DNA of 64,000 nt from Mycolicibacter terrae (GTDB taxonomy: Bacteria > Actinomycetota > Actinomycetes > Mycobacteriales > Mycobacteriaceae): contig NZ_AP022564.1 of the NCBI RefSeq assembly GCF_010727125.1, positions 124,001-188,000 of the forward strand, in the 5' to 3' direction. Both the position numbers and the translations under genes were made by a program. Positions 44,368 through 53,867 of the stretch are shown here, piece by piece. The notes beneath the pieces were generated by a model, which saw only the letters and a program-made list of their open reading frames with translations, was not told where the DNA came from and ran no database searches. The first letter of the stretch is position 1. Every line of letters starts with the position of its first letter.

Positions 44368-45876
44368 TCAGCGTCCGAGGACTTGAAAACCTTCCCATGC
44401 TTTCCGGCGGTCGGCGTGGGGGTCGTTGTCCACTCGCGAAGCGCGATCGAAGACGAGGACCGGACGGGCGTCGCTGGTGTAGCGCGGCCAGCCGTCTCCT
44501 GGAACTCCGGTGCGTGCGAAAGCATCCCAGCGCCCTTGCATGTCGTCGCTCACGCGTAGGGCCGAGCGGCGATCGGCTCCGGCGCTGAGTAGCCGACCGA
44601 GCGGCGTGCGGTAGGCGTCGAACACCGCAAGAAGCTCCGTCGCATGGGTGGCACCCAGCCCGGCCCATTGCAGAGTTCGCGGGGCGAAGTCATAGCGGTA
44701 CAGATATGTGGGGGCGTGCCGACTGTGGGAATCCGCGAGCTGCCACAGTGTCGATCCGAATGTGAAGTCGGCCCCCAGTCGGATACAGGCATCGGGGGCC
44801 GGATATTCGGGATAGGCAGCAGTAATTCGCTCGCGACAGGTGGGTTCCGCTCCCGCTAGTAACGCTTCGATCTTGGCTTCGTTCGTCGGGAGGAGTTTGA
44901 GGAAGCGAGTGAACAACCGGCCCTCGTCGGCGTTCGTACCGACGATCAGCGGCACACGGTACGCCTTGCCGTCGCGCATCGCTTGAATGGGCTCGGACGG
45001 TAGATAGTCGGTTCCGAATGTGCATCCCACCGGGTAACCGCCAGCAAGGTCCGATGCACTCGTGGTGAGCAAGCGATCGAATGCATTCACCAGTTGAGCC
45101 GGACGCGCCGCCAACAGGAGGCGGGCGGGCTCCCGCTCGTCGGCGCAGAGAATGGATGCGAACTTGGCGGCGAACTCCGCGGCCAGCTCCTGGGAGCGGG
45201 ATAGCGCGCCGGCCGGACTTTGTGAGATAGCCTGTGCGAAAAGCCCTTTAGCCGCTGGCACGGCCAGCAAAGTGGTAACGGCGTGCGCGCCCGCGCTCTC
45301 TCCGAAGATCGTCACGTTATCGGGATCGCCGCCGAATGCCGCGATGTTCTCGCGTACCCACCTGAGCGCCGACACGAGGTCACGCAAGTAGAGGTTGTCG
45401 TCAATATGGATGTCTGCGGTGGACAGCGACGACAGGTCGACAGCCCCTAGCGCGCCGAGGCGGTAGTTTGTCGATACGTACACGCAACCGCTGCGGGCAA
45501 GCGACGCGCCATCATAGATCGGTGTCGCGGAACTGCCCAGGAAGTACGCCCCGCCGTGAATGAAGAACATCACGGGCAGAGGTCGGTCCGAGCCGCCGTC
45601 GGGTGCAACGACATTGAGGGTGAGGCAGTCCTCGCTCATGGGCTGGAACTTGCCCGGACCGACGATGGTGTATCGGCGGGGCTGTGGAGCGCAGTAGCGG
45701 AATCGGTGGCAGGGTCGGACGCCGTCCCACGCTTCGACCGGCTGGGGAGCCTTGAACCGCAGCGCGCCGACTGGTGGCTTGGCGTAGGGAATGGAACGCC
45801 AGCGATTGACGCCGTCCCGCGTGAATCCTTCGATGGCGCCCGAGGTGAGTTCGGTGCGGACTGTCTTCGCTGGCAT
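44368..45876 (-). CDS. Type B carboxylesterase
   Basis: 502 residues. Carboxylesterase/lipase type-B features: RWRSIPYAKPPVGALRF near the start, EDCLTLNV at 82-89, oxyanion FIHGGAYFLGS at 105-115, nucleophile Ser194 in FGESAGAH, NADEGRLF (acid), and a His in LGATHATELL. It hydrolyses esters, in the cytosol since no signal peptide is seen. It is transcribed alone. It could supply acids or alcohols to the surrounding catabolic genes. Confidence 0.9.
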   Translation of the reverse strand: MPAKTVRTELTSGAIEGFTRDGVNRWRSIPYAKPPVGALRFKAPQPVEAWDGVRPCHRFRYCAPQPRRYTIVGPGKFQPMSEDCLTLNVVAPDGGSDRPLPVMFFIHGGAYFLGSSATPIYDGASLARSGCVYVSTNYRLGALGAVDLSSLSTADIHIDDNLYLRDLVSALRWVRENIAAFGGDPDNVTIFGESAGAHAVTTLLAVPAAKGLFAQAISQSPAGALSRSQELAAEFAAKFASILCADEREPARLLLAARPAQLVNAFDRLLTTSASDLAGGYPVGCTFGTDYLPSEPIQAMRDGKAYRVPLIVGTNADEGRLFTRFLKLLPTNEAKIEALLAGAEPTCRERITAAYPEYPAPDACIRLGADFTFGSTLWQLADSHSRHAPTYLYRYDFAPRTLQWAGLGATHATELLAVFDAYRTPLGRLLSAGADRRSALRVSDDMQGRWDAFARTGVPGDGWPRYTSDARPVLVFDRASRVDNDPHADRRKAWEGFQVLGR

Positions 45877-46097
45877 GTATCGACAATAGCGAATGACTAT
45901 TCACACCAGCGCCCGGCTCTGCCGTTCAGTCGCCGTGTCGGGCACGGTTTGGCCTGCTACTGATGACTCACTCGACTTCGGTCAGCGGCCTCCACGGCCG
46001 TTCGGTGACGTCGTGGCTGATTCTTAAGCACCGGTTACATCTTTTCAGAAGAAGAAGCTACCCATGACCGGCTATCTCCGGGCGTGCGGGGACATCC

Positions 46098-47138
46098 TCA
46101 GCGTTGTGAGCGTCGGTACTCGCTCGGAGAGCGGCCGGTCCATCGCTTGAAGGCGTGTGAGAAGTTAGCAAGATCGCCGTATCCGAGCTCGGTCGCGATC
46201 TGGCTTGCCGACATTGATCGGGTGATTAACAGCATCATCGCGCTCTCCCGCAGACACGACTGGCGCAACTCGCGAAAGGTGGTGCCCTCTTCGGCGAGCC
46301 GGCGTTTGAGTGTGCTGGTGGATACCGAGAGTTCGTCTGCGACCCGCTGGCAACTTCGCTGTCCGGGATCCTCGTCCAACAACCGTCTCACCTTCTTGGA
46401 GAAGGACGTGGCTCCGCTCTGCTCGTCGAGGGTCCGCCTCAGCTCGGCGACGGCGAGTCGATACGCAAGGGGATCGGAGAACCGGCACACTTCATTGAGC
46501 GCGTTGACGGGAACATGAAGGTAGGACATCGGTGCGTCAAAGAACAGGCGCCCGGCTAGTACCATCTCTGCCGCGAGTTTGTTCAGGGAGACCGGCGCTG
46601 ACCAACTCAAGTGGAGCGTGACGGTCAGCGCGTCACTGACGAGCATGTCCAGCAGTCGTAACAACGCCAAGCCGGTATATGTGACTGCTAAGCAGTCCAG
46701 GGCCCGATCGCCTGTGTGCCCCCAGAGCCCGACGGTGAGACCTTGGTCGTTTGGACGGAATTGTGCATTGATCGCCGTGGTGATCAACGGTAGATAGGTG
46801 AGCAGCTCGACGATCTCGGCTACCGAGCCTGCGCTGACCAGCGGGACGCTCAACGGGCCGAAAGATGTCAACTGTGCCTGTCCTGCAAACGAGAAGCCGA
46901 GCAGGGTTGCCCGGTCGACGTCTAGATCGGGGTACAGATCGCGAAACCACCGCAGTGGCGCCTGGACATCGTGCTGCATCAGCGTCGCCTCGTCGGTTCC
47001 CTCGCGCGCCATGATGGTGCGAAGCCGCGCGACGGCGTCCGGGTCGAGTGCCTGGCTCTCCAGCATTTGCACGAACGCGACCGGAGGCACACCGGCGTTG
47101 CTGAACTTCACCGATCGTGCCCCCTGAGCCCAATCCAC
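46098..47138 (-). CDS. AraC-family transcriptional regulator
   Basis: 346 residues. The N-terminal two thirds is the Arabinose_bd-like sensor domain found in OruR/VirS-type regulators (GLTVGLWGHTGDRALDCL). The C-terminal AraC DNA-binding domain has VADELSVSTSTLKRRLAEEG and IATELGYGDLANFSHAFKRW, ending SEYRRSQR. It is divergent from the ferredoxin-CYP153 operon with 95 bp between, so it is the likely alkane- or alcohol-responsive activator of that operon. Confidence 0.9.
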   Translation of the reverse strand: MDWAQGARSVKFSNAGVPPVAFVQMLESQALDPDAVARLRTIMAREGTDEATLMQHDVQAPLRWFRDLYPDLDVDRATLLGFSFAGQAQLTSFGPLSVPLVSAGSVAEIVELLTYLPLITTAINAQFRPNDQGLTVGLWGHTGDRALDCLAVTYTGLALLRLLDMLVSDALTVTLHLSWSAPVSLNKLAAEMVLAGRLFFDAPMSYLHVPVNALNEVCRFSDPLAYRLAVAELRRTLDEQSGATSFSKKVRRLLDEDPGQRSCQRVADELSVSTSTLKRRLAEEGTTFRELRQSCLRESAMMLLITRSMSASQIATELGYGDLANFSHAFKRWTGRSPSEYRRSQR

Positions 47139-47233
47139 AAGTTCCTGATCCGCGCAAACATAGCGGAAGCGCTCGGATTGGACAATCCTGTTAACAAGTA
47201 TTCACATTCAGGGCAACTTAAGAGGAGTCGGTA
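47139..47233. promoter_or_regulatory. Divergent promoter region AraC / CYP153 operon
   Basis: 95 bp between the two starts, with an AT-rich stretch (TTAACAAGTATTCAC around 47190) and an AAGAGGAG ribosome site just before the ferredoxin ATG. AraC activators normally bind direct repeats here, but I cannot define them by eye. Confidence 0.4.
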
Positions 47234-47554
47234 ATGGCCGTTGTCACTTTTGTCTCCCACGACGGCGACAAGCACCAGGTGCCTCTCGATGAAGGCCAGT
47301 CACTGATGCAGGTCGCGACCAACAATGCGGTACCCGGCATCGACGGCGACTGCGGAGGCGAAGCCGCGTGCGGCACCTGCCATGTGATCGTCGATCCGCA
47401 ATGGACCGACAAGGTCGGCCTCTCCGGCCCCGCTGAAGAAGAGATGCTCGCGATGAACCCGGAGCGTCACCCGACCTCCCGGCTGTCCTGTCAGATGCCG
47501 GTCTCCGAGGAGTGGGACGGCTTGATCGTCCAACTGCCCGAGTTCCAGATGTAA
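47234..47554 (+). CDS. 2Fe-2S ferredoxin (putidaredoxin type)
   Basis: 106 residues. The four cluster cysteines are Cys40, Cys46, Cys49 and Cys86 (CGGEAACGTC ... LSC), the adrenodoxin/putidaredoxin spacing. It passes single electrons from the reductase at 48966 to the P450 at 47581. Ribosome site GAGGAG 7-8 bases before the ATG. First gene of the CYP153 operon; the same ferredoxin-P450-reductase order is known for the HXN-1500 alkane hydroxylase genes. Confidence 0.93.
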   Translation: MAVVTFVSHDGDKHQVPLDEGQSLMQVATNNAVPGIDGDCGGEAACGTCHVIVDPQWTDKVGLSGPAEEEMLAMNPERHPTSRLSCQMPVSEEWDGLIVQLPEFQM

Positions 47555-47580
47555 TGACGAGCGAAAAGGAATAAGACGTA

Positions 47581-48969
47581 ATGAAGGTTTCTGAAGCAAT
47601 CACCGAGAAAGTTCAGGCGACCATCCCGATCGACCTGCAGATTCAAGGTGCACACCTGTATGACAAGACCCGGCGTTTGGTGACCGGAACGAACGGCAAG
47701 AAGATCTTCGTCGAGAGCCCCCTCCCGCCGGTCGAGGACGTCGAACTCGCCGACATCGACCTCAGCAACCCTTTCCTCTATCGTCAGGGGCTCTGGCAGT
47801 CGTACTACGAGCGCCTGCGCAACGAAGCTCCGGTCCACTACCAGCCCAACAGTCCGTTCGGTCCGTTCTGGTCGGTCACGCGGCATGCCGACATCGTGAC
47901 CGTCGAGAAGAACCATGAGGTCTTCTCCTCCGAGCCGTTCATCGTCATCGGGTCCCCCCCTCGTTTCCTGGATGTCGCGATGTTCATCGCGATGGATCCG
48001 CCACGCCACGACAGGCAGCGGGCCGCCGTCCAAGGGGTGGTCGCGCCCAAGAACCTGCGTGAGATGGAGGGGCTGATCCGCTCGCGCGTCCAGGAGGTGC
48101 TGGACGATCTGCCCCTGGATCAGCCGTTCGACTGGGTGCAGAATGTCTCGATCGAGCTGACCGCTCGGATGCTTGCGACCCTCCTGGACTTCCCGTACGA
48201 GCAGCGTCGCAAGCTCGTCGAGTGGTCAGATCTGGCAACCTCGATGGAGCAGGCCAATGGCGGTCCCTCGGACCTTGACGAGACGTTCGCAGGCATGCGC
48301 GATATGGCGCGGGGTCTCAGCGAGCACTGGCACGACAAGGCGGCCCGGACCGCTGCCGGGGAGGAACCCGGCTTCGATCTGATCACCATGTTGCAGAGCA
48401 ACGAGAGCACCAAGGATCTGATCAAACGACCGATGGAGTTCTTGGGCAACCTCGTGCTGCTGATCGTCGGAGGCAACGACACCACCCGGAACTCGATGAG
48501 CGGCGGTGTTCTCGCGTTGAACCGGTACCCGGACCAGTTCGAGAAGCTGAAGGCCAACCCCGACCTGATCCCCAACATGAACTCGGAGATCATTCGGTGG
48601 CAGACGCCGCTGGCCTATATGCGCCGGATCGCCACGGCCGACACCATGCTCAACGGGCAGTTCATTCGCAAGGGCGACAAGGTGGTGATGTGGTACGCCT
48701 CGGGCAACCGCGACGAGCGCGTATTCGATCAGCCCGACGACTTCATCATCGACCGGGCCAACGCCCGCAACCACATCTCCTTCGGCTTCGGTGTCCACCG
48801 TTGCATGGGCAACCGGCTGGCCGAGCTGCAGCTGCGGATTCTCTGGGAGGAGCTGCTTCCTCGCTTCGAGAACATCGAGGTCGTCGGCGAACCCGAGTAC
48901 GTGCAGTCCAACTTCGTGAGGGGTATCAGCAAGCTGATGGTCCGCCTCACCCCGAAATCCGACGCATGA
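47581..48969 (+). CDS. Cytochrome P450 CYP153-type alkane hydroxylase
   Basis: 462 residues. Strongly CYP153-like blocks: FIAMDPPRHD, WVQNVSIELTARMLATL, LLIVGGNDTTRNSM in the I-helix, IIRWQTPLAYMRR (ExxR region) and FGFGVHRCMGNRLAELQL with the heme ligand Cys408. CYP153 enzymes hydroxylate medium-chain alkanes, and some terpenes and fatty acids, at the terminal methyl. The ferredoxin and reductase flank it, giving a complete class I system. Confidence 0.93.
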   Translation: MKVSEAITEKVQATIPIDLQIQGAHLYDKTRRLVTGTNGKKIFVESPLPPVEDVELADIDLSNPFLYRQGLWQSYYERLRNEAPVHYQPNSPFGPFWSVTRHADIVTVEKNHEVFSSEPFIVIGSPPRFLDVAMFIAMDPPRHDRQRAAVQGVVAPKNLREMEGLIRSRVQEVLDDLPLDQPFDWVQNVSIELTARMLATLLDFPYEQRRKLVEWSDLATSMEQANGGPSDLDETFAGMRDMARGLSEHWHDKAARTAAGEEPGFDLITMLQSNESTKDLIKRPMEFLGNLVLLIVGGNDTTRNSMSGGVLALNRYPDQFEKLKANPDLIPNMNSEIIRWQTPLAYMRRIATADTMLNGQFIRKGDKVVMWYASGNRDERVFDQPDDFIIDRANARNHISFGFGVHRCMGNRLAELQLRILWEELLPRFENIEVVGEPEYVQSNFVRGISKLMVRLTPKSDA

Positions 48970-50168
48970 CATTGGAGCGGGCGCTCATCGTCGGGGCCAG
49001 CCATGCCGGGGCCCAACTCTCGGCCAGTCTGCGCCAGGAAGGGTGGACCGGTGAGATCGTCCTCGTCGGCGACGAGTCGGCGCTGCCCTACCAACGCCCT
49101 CCGCTGTCGAAGGCATACCTGGCCGGCAAGTGCACCCTCGAGGAGCTCGCGATCCGCAGCGCCGAGTTCTACACCAAGCAGCGAATCCAACTCCTGGATG
49201 CGACGGTGGAGGCGGTCGACCGTGCGGCGGGCCACCTCTCGCTGAGCACCGGCGAGTCGCTGCCCTACGACAGGCTCGCGCTGTGCACGGGCGCCCGCCC
49301 TCGTCGGCTCCCCACCCCGGGAGCCGACCTGGCCGGAGTCTTCTACCTACGCACCGCGGCGGACGTCGAGAAGATCCGAGACGCCACCAGACCGGGGCGT
49401 CGAGCCGTGATCGTCGGCGGCGGCTACATCGGACTGGAGACGGCCGCCTCGTTGCGTGCGTTGGGCCTGGAGGTCACCGTGCTCGAGGCGACCGAGCGTG
49501 TCCTCGAACGGGTCACCGCCCCGGAGGTATCGGCGTTCTTCGACCGGATCCACCGGGAGGAGGGCGTCAACATCCGGACGGGTGCGCTGGTCGAGGCTCT
49601 GTCCGGCGACGGCAGGGTCCGCGAAGTAGTCCTGGCCGGTGGTGAATCGATTCCCGCCGACCTCGTCATCGTCGGCATCGGCGTCGAGCCGAACACTGAG
49701 CTCGCCGCCGCCGCGGGCTTGGTCGTCGACAACGGCGTCGTGATCGACGACCAGGCCCGGACCAGCGACCCCGCGATCGTGGCCGCCGGGGACTGCGTCA
49801 GCCACGACATGGCCCGTTACGGGCGCCGCATACGCCTGGAGTCCGTGCCCAGCGCGGCCGAGCAGGCCAAAGTCGCCGCGGCGACCATCTGCGGGAAGTC
49901 CAAGACGATAGCGGCGCTGCCCTGGTTCTGGTCAGATCAATACGACCTCAAGCTCCAGATCGCCGGTCTTAACACCGGCTACGACGAGGTCGTCCTCAGC
50001 GGCGACCCGACCCGGGACCGCGACTTCACCTGCTTCTACCTGCGCGCCGGCGAGCTCATCGCCGCCGACTGCGTCAACCGCCCCCGCGACTTCATGTTCA
50101 GCAAGCGGGTCATCACGCAGCAGGTCCCCGTCGACCGGGCCGAACTGGTGCTCGCCGGCTCGGCCTGA
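48966..50168 (+). CDS. Ferredoxin reductase (FAD, NADH; putidaredoxin-reductase type)
   Basis: 400 residues from ATG 48966 (4-nt overlap with the P450; the longer frame is the P450's shadow). FAD motif IVGASHAG, second dinucleotide motif VIVGGGYIGLETAAS near 145, GIGVEPNTELA and AAGDCVSH at the C-terminal FAD site. It reduces the ferredoxin at 47234. Translational coupling to the P450 shows they form one electron-transfer unit. Confidence 0.92.
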   Translation: MTLERALIVGASHAGAQLSASLRQEGWTGEIVLVGDESALPYQRPPLSKAYLAGKCTLEELAIRSAEFYTKQRIQLLDATVEAVDRAAGHLSLSTGESLPYDRLALCTGARPRRLPTPGADLAGVFYLRTAADVEKIRDATRPGRRAVIVGGGYIGLETAASLRALGLEVTVLEATERVLERVTAPEVSAFFDRIHREEGVNIRTGALVEALSGDGRVREVVLAGGESIPADLVIVGIGVEPNTELAAAAGLVVDNGVVIDDQARTSDPAIVAAGDCVSHDMARYGRRIRLESVPSAAEQAKVAAATICGKSKTIAALPWFWSDQYDLKLQIAGLNTGYDEVVLSGDPTRDRDFTCFYLRAGELIAADCVNRPRDFMFSKRVITQQVPVDRAELVLAGSA

Positions 50169-50367
50169 GGCGAAGACCCCGCCGCTGCGCGGCCGCCCCG
50201 CCTCGTGCGGACCCCGGTCGTACGCCCGCGTTCTGGGCGGCGTCCGGCATGAGGACCGAGTGGGGTTTGCGAAGCGGTGTGACGGTTTACTATCCAGTGA
50301 GGGCATCGTGATGGAGTCGATGCTCGCGATATTTTAATGCTGACAACGAGATTGGTGGAGGTTGACG

Positions 50368-50778
50368 ATGGCGGTTTTCAAGGATGAGGACGAGGTCTAT
50401 ACCTTTCTGGCTGGAATCTTTCGGCGGGGCCTGGAGAAGGAAGGGCTGGCCGATAAGCTCGTGAGTTCGGGTGTGGTGTTGCGGGTGCACTACACCGATC
50501 CGGACGCAGTGGTGACAGTGGACATGGCGAACAAGGTGGTGGAGACGGGTGCGGACAGCACCGCGGTGCCCAATGTCGAGCTGTTCATGTCGGCAGACAC
50601 CGGGAACAAGTTCTGGTTGGGCAAGGTGAACCTGACGATGGCGATGGCCAGGGGAACGGTGCGCGCAAAGGGCCCGGCGGCGAAGCTGATCAAAATGATC
50701 CCGCAGGCCAAGAACCTGTTCCCGGAGTACCGGTTGCTGTTGCAGAACGAGAATCGGCAGGACCTCATCGATGCGTGA
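50368..50778 (+). CDS. SCP2-type sterol/lipid-binding domain protein
   Basis: 136 residues from ATG 50368 (GGAGG 6 bases upstream). An SCP2-like domain occupies the whole protein (VVTVDMANKVVETG, NVELFMSADTGNKFWLGKVN, GTVRAKGPAAKLIKMIP). Such domains bind fatty acyl chains or sterols and may deliver hydrophobic substrate. It lies between the P450 electron-transfer genes and FadD, so a substrate-carrier role in alkane oxidation is reasonable but unproven. Confidence 0.85.
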   Translation: MAVFKDEDEVYTFLAGIFRRGLEKEGLADKLVSSGVVLRVHYTDPDAVVTVDMANKVVETGADSTAVPNVELFMSADTGNKFWLGKVNLTMAMARGTVRAKGPAAKLIKMIPQAKNLFPEYRLLLQNENRQDLIDA

Positions 50779-50814
50779 ACGACGCTTCACCGCGGGCTGC
50801 AGGACGGGCGTGCG

Positions 50815-52443
50815 ATGAAGAGCACCATGCAGGATGTTCCGTTGACGGTGGCCGGGATCGTGCGCCACGCCTCGACGATCCACGGCGATCGCGATGTGCT
50901 GACGGCGCGAGGGCCCGGACAGATCTCTCGGGTGTCCTACCGCGAGGTGGGGGAGCGCGCGGCACGGCTGGCGAATGCGTTGCGCGAGATCGGCATTCGT
51001 GGAGACGAGCGTGTCGCGACGCTGCAGTGGAGCAACCAGGAGCATCTGGATGCCTACGCGGCGGTGCCGTCGATGGGCGCGGTGCTGCACACGTTGAACC
51101 TGCGGCTGCCGCCGGACCAGCTGACGTGGATCGCCAATCACGCCGATGATCGGGTGATCATCGTCGACGGTACGGTGCTGGGCCTGTTGGCGACGGCGTT
51201 GCCGTCGATGACCTCGGTCCGCACGGTGCTGGTGACCGGCACGGGTGACCTCGCCGCGGTCCAGGGGTGCGGCAAGGACGTCCTTCGGTACGACGACGTG
51301 GTGGCCGACCAGCCGAGCACGTTCGACTGGCCCGACGTCGACGAGCAGTCGGCCGCCGCGATGTGCTACACCAGCGGTACCACCGGGCACCCGAAGGGCG
51401 TTGTCTACAGTCATCGTTCGACGTGGTTGCACTCTCAGGCGGCGTGCACCACGAATGCCTTGGGCATCGGTCCTGACGACACGGTGTTGGCGATCGTTCC
51501 GATGTTCCACGCCAACGCGTGGGGGCTCCCGTACGCGGCGATGATGGCGGGCGCGCAGCTTCTGCTGCCCGACCGTTTCCTGCAGGCGGCGCCCTTGGTG
51601 GAGATGATCGAGGCCGCGCGCCCGACGATGGCGGGCGCTGTGCCGACGATCTGGACCGACGTTCTGCACTATCTTCGCGACAATCCCGGCCACGACGTGA
51701 GTTCGCTGAAGATGGTGGCCTGCGGTGGTTCGGCGGTTCCGCGGTCGTTGATGACCGCCTATGACGAGCTGGGCGTCCGCATTGTGCAGGCCTGGGGGAT
51801 GACCGAGACGTCCCCGCTGGCCGCGGTCGCATTGCCGCGGAACAGCGACACCCCGGAGAGGTCCCTTTACCTGCGCGGAACCCAGGGCCGAGTGGTGGCC
51901 GGTGTGCAAGCCCGCATCGTCGACGACGCCGGCGCCGAGCAGCCCTGGGACGGAAAGTCGGTGGGGGAGATTCAGATCCGCGGCCCGTGGATCACCGGGT
52001 CGTATTACGAGCATGACACTTCGGCGGTGTCGCCGGACGGGTGGTTGCGCACCGGAGACGTCGGGACGATCAGCCCGGATGCGTTCATCACGCTGACCGA
52101 CCGTTCCAAGGACGTCATCAAGTCCGGGGGCGAATGGATCTCCTCGGTGGAGCTGGAGAACGATTTGGCCGCTCACCCTGCGGTGCGCACCGCCACCGTG
52201 ATCGGGGTTCCCGATGACAAGTGGCAGGAACGACCGCTGGCGGTGGTCGTCCTGGCTGCCGACCGCACCGCCACCGCCGCGGAATTGACCGAGTTCCTCC
52301 GTCCGCGGGTGGCCAAGTGGTGGCTACCGGAACGGTGGGCGTTCGTCACCGACATTCCGCTGACCTCGACCGGCAAGTTCGACAAGAAGAAGCTGCGCCG
52401 CCAGTACGCCGACGGTGATCTCACCGTCGAGACACTGGCGTGA
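50815..52443 (+). CDS. Medium/long-chain acyl-CoA ligase (FadD type)
   Basis: 542 residues from ATG 50815. Adenylation signature YTSGTTGHPKG at 185-195, AWGMTETSPLA, RTGDVGTISPDAF and the catalytic Lys in LTSTGKFDKKKLR. It activates the fatty acid produced by oxidation of the P450 product. It follows the SCP2 gene by 36 bp and precedes the alcohol dehydrogenase by 46 bp, so it belongs to the same operon. This family is also called alkylacyl/AlkK-like. Confidence 0.9.
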   Translation: MKSTMQDVPLTVAGIVRHASTIHGDRDVLTARGPGQISRVSYREVGERAARLANALREIGIRGDERVATLQWSNQEHLDAYAAVPSMGAVLHTLNLRLPPDQLTWIANHADDRVIIVDGTVLGLLATALPSMTSVRTVLVTGTGDLAAVQGCGKDVLRYDDVVADQPSTFDWPDVDEQSAAAMCYTSGTTGHPKGVVYSHRSTWLHSQAACTTNALGIGPDDTVLAIVPMFHANAWGLPYAAMMAGAQLLLPDRFLQAAPLVEMIEAARPTMAGAVPTIWTDVLHYLRDNPGHDVSSLKMVACGGSAVPRSLMTAYDELGVRIVQAWGMTETSPLAAVALPRNSDTPERSLYLRGTQGRVVAGVQARIVDDAGAEQPWDGKSVGEIQIRGPWITGSYYEHDTSAVSPDGWLRTGDVGTISPDAFITLTDRSKDVIKSGGEWISSVELENDLAAHPAVRTATVIGVPDDKWQERPLAVVVLAADRTATAAELTEFLRPRVAKWWLPERWAFVTDIPLTSTGKFDKKKLRRQYADGDLTVETLA

Positions 52444-52489
52444 ATCATCAATCCACTGCGACCGAAACATCGATGTTAAGGAGACACAT

Positions 52490-53596
52490 ATGAAGACACG
52501 CGCTGCAGTGCTCTGGGGCCTGGGAGAGAAGTGGGAGGTCGAGGAGGTCGAGTTGGATCCGCCCGGCCCCGATGAGGTGCTGGTCCGGTTGACCGCGACC
52601 GGGTTGTGCCATTCAGATGAGCACCTCGTGACCGGTGACCTGCCCATTCCGCTGCCCGTCGTCGGTGGCCACGAGGGTGCCGGCACCGTGGTCGAAGTGG
52701 GTGCGGGTGTCGAGAACGTCGCCGAGGGCGATTCGGTGATCCTGACGTTCCTGCCGTCGTGTGGGCACTGTTCCTATTGCGCGCGGGGGATGGGCAACAT
52801 GTGCGACTTGGGTGCGGCGCTCATGATGGGACCCCAGATCGACGGGACGTACCGTTTCCATGCCCGCGGTGAGGACGTCGGCCAGATGTGCCTGCTGGGC
52901 ACGTTCTCGGAATACACCGTGGTCCCCAAGGCGTCTCTGGTCAAAATCGACCAGGGGACACCGCTGGACAAGGCGGCGTTGATCGGGTGTGGTGTGACGA
53001 CCGGGTACGGGTCGGCGGTGCGCACCGGTGAGGTGCGTGCCGGGGACACCGTGGTGGTGATCGGAGCCGGTGGCATCGGTATGAATGCGATTCAGGGTGC
53101 CCGCATCGCGGGCGCGTTGAACATCGTGGCTGTCGATCCGGTGGCGTTCAAGCGTGAACAAGCCGGTGGTTTCGGTGCGACGCATGCCGTTGGCACGGTC
53201 GACGAGGCCTGGTCACTGATCAGTGACATCACCCGCGGCAAACTCGCCGATGTCTGCGTGTTGACCACCGATGTCGCCGAAGGGTCCTACATCGGTGAGG
53301 CGCTGTCCTTGGTCGGTAAACGCGGTCGTGTGGTCGTTACCGCGATCGGGCACCCCGAAGACACATCGATGTCGGGTTCACTGCTGGAATTAACGCTGTA
53401 TGAAAAGCAGATCCGCGGCGCCCTCTACGGCTCGTCCAACGCCGCCCACGACATCCCGCGGCTCGTCGAACTCTACAACTCCGGACACCTCAAACTCGAC
53501 GAGCTGATCACCCGTGAGTACACCCTCGATCAGATCAACGAGGGCTACGACGACATGCGGTCAGGCCGCAACATCCGAGGACTCATCCGATTCTGA
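52490..53596 (+). CDS. Zinc-dependent, NDMA-type alcohol dehydrogenase
   Basis: 368 residues from ATG 52490 (AAGGAG 6 bases upstream). Catalytic zinc residues in GLCHSDEH and GGHEGAG; structural zinc cysteines in CGHCSYCARGMGNMC; Rossmann GAGGIG. Length and pattern match mycobacterial AdhD-like NDMA-dependent enzymes with a tightly bound nicotinamide cofactor. It oxidises primary alcohols, here probably the 1-alkanol from the CYP153 step. Last gene of the alkane operon. Confidence 0.9.
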   Translation: MKTRAAVLWGLGEKWEVEEVELDPPGPDEVLVRLTATGLCHSDEHLVTGDLPIPLPVVGGHEGAGTVVEVGAGVENVAEGDSVILTFLPSCGHCSYCARGMGNMCDLGAALMMGPQIDGTYRFHARGEDVGQMCLLGTFSEYTVVPKASLVKIDQGTPLDKAALIGCGVTTGYGSAVRTGEVRAGDTVVVIGAGGIGMNAIQGARIAGALNIVAVDPVAFKREQAGGFGATHAVGTVDEAWSLISDITRGKLADVCVLTTDVAEGSYIGEALSLVGKRGRVVVTAIGHPEDTSMSGSLLELTLYEKQIRGALYGSSNAAHDIPRLVELYNSGHLKLDELITREYTLDQINEGYDDMRSGRNIRGLIRF

Positions 53597-53867
53597 CAGA
53601 GCACCCAAAGCAGGGAAGCGCAAAACGGCACCAAGCGAGCTCAGTACAACGATGGCGATGCTGCGGGTCAGGGGCTCTCACCGTTGACGCTTCGATGCGG
53701 GATAGCGATCGAAAGCAATGTTTCCCATAGTCATAGGCGCTCGAGCTGCGCGGGTGAGATTGGCTGCGGTCGAACAGTTCTGGCACCTACCGCCAGCCGG
53801 GACGCCTTGATGGTATGTAGCTTTCGATGAGTGTTAACAGTGCTATTGGATAAGAGAGGAAGCGGCG

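Noticed and set aside
50290..52176. Long minus-strand frame of 628 residues
   Set aside because: His/Arg-rich shadow opposite the SCP2 and FadD genes with no domain.
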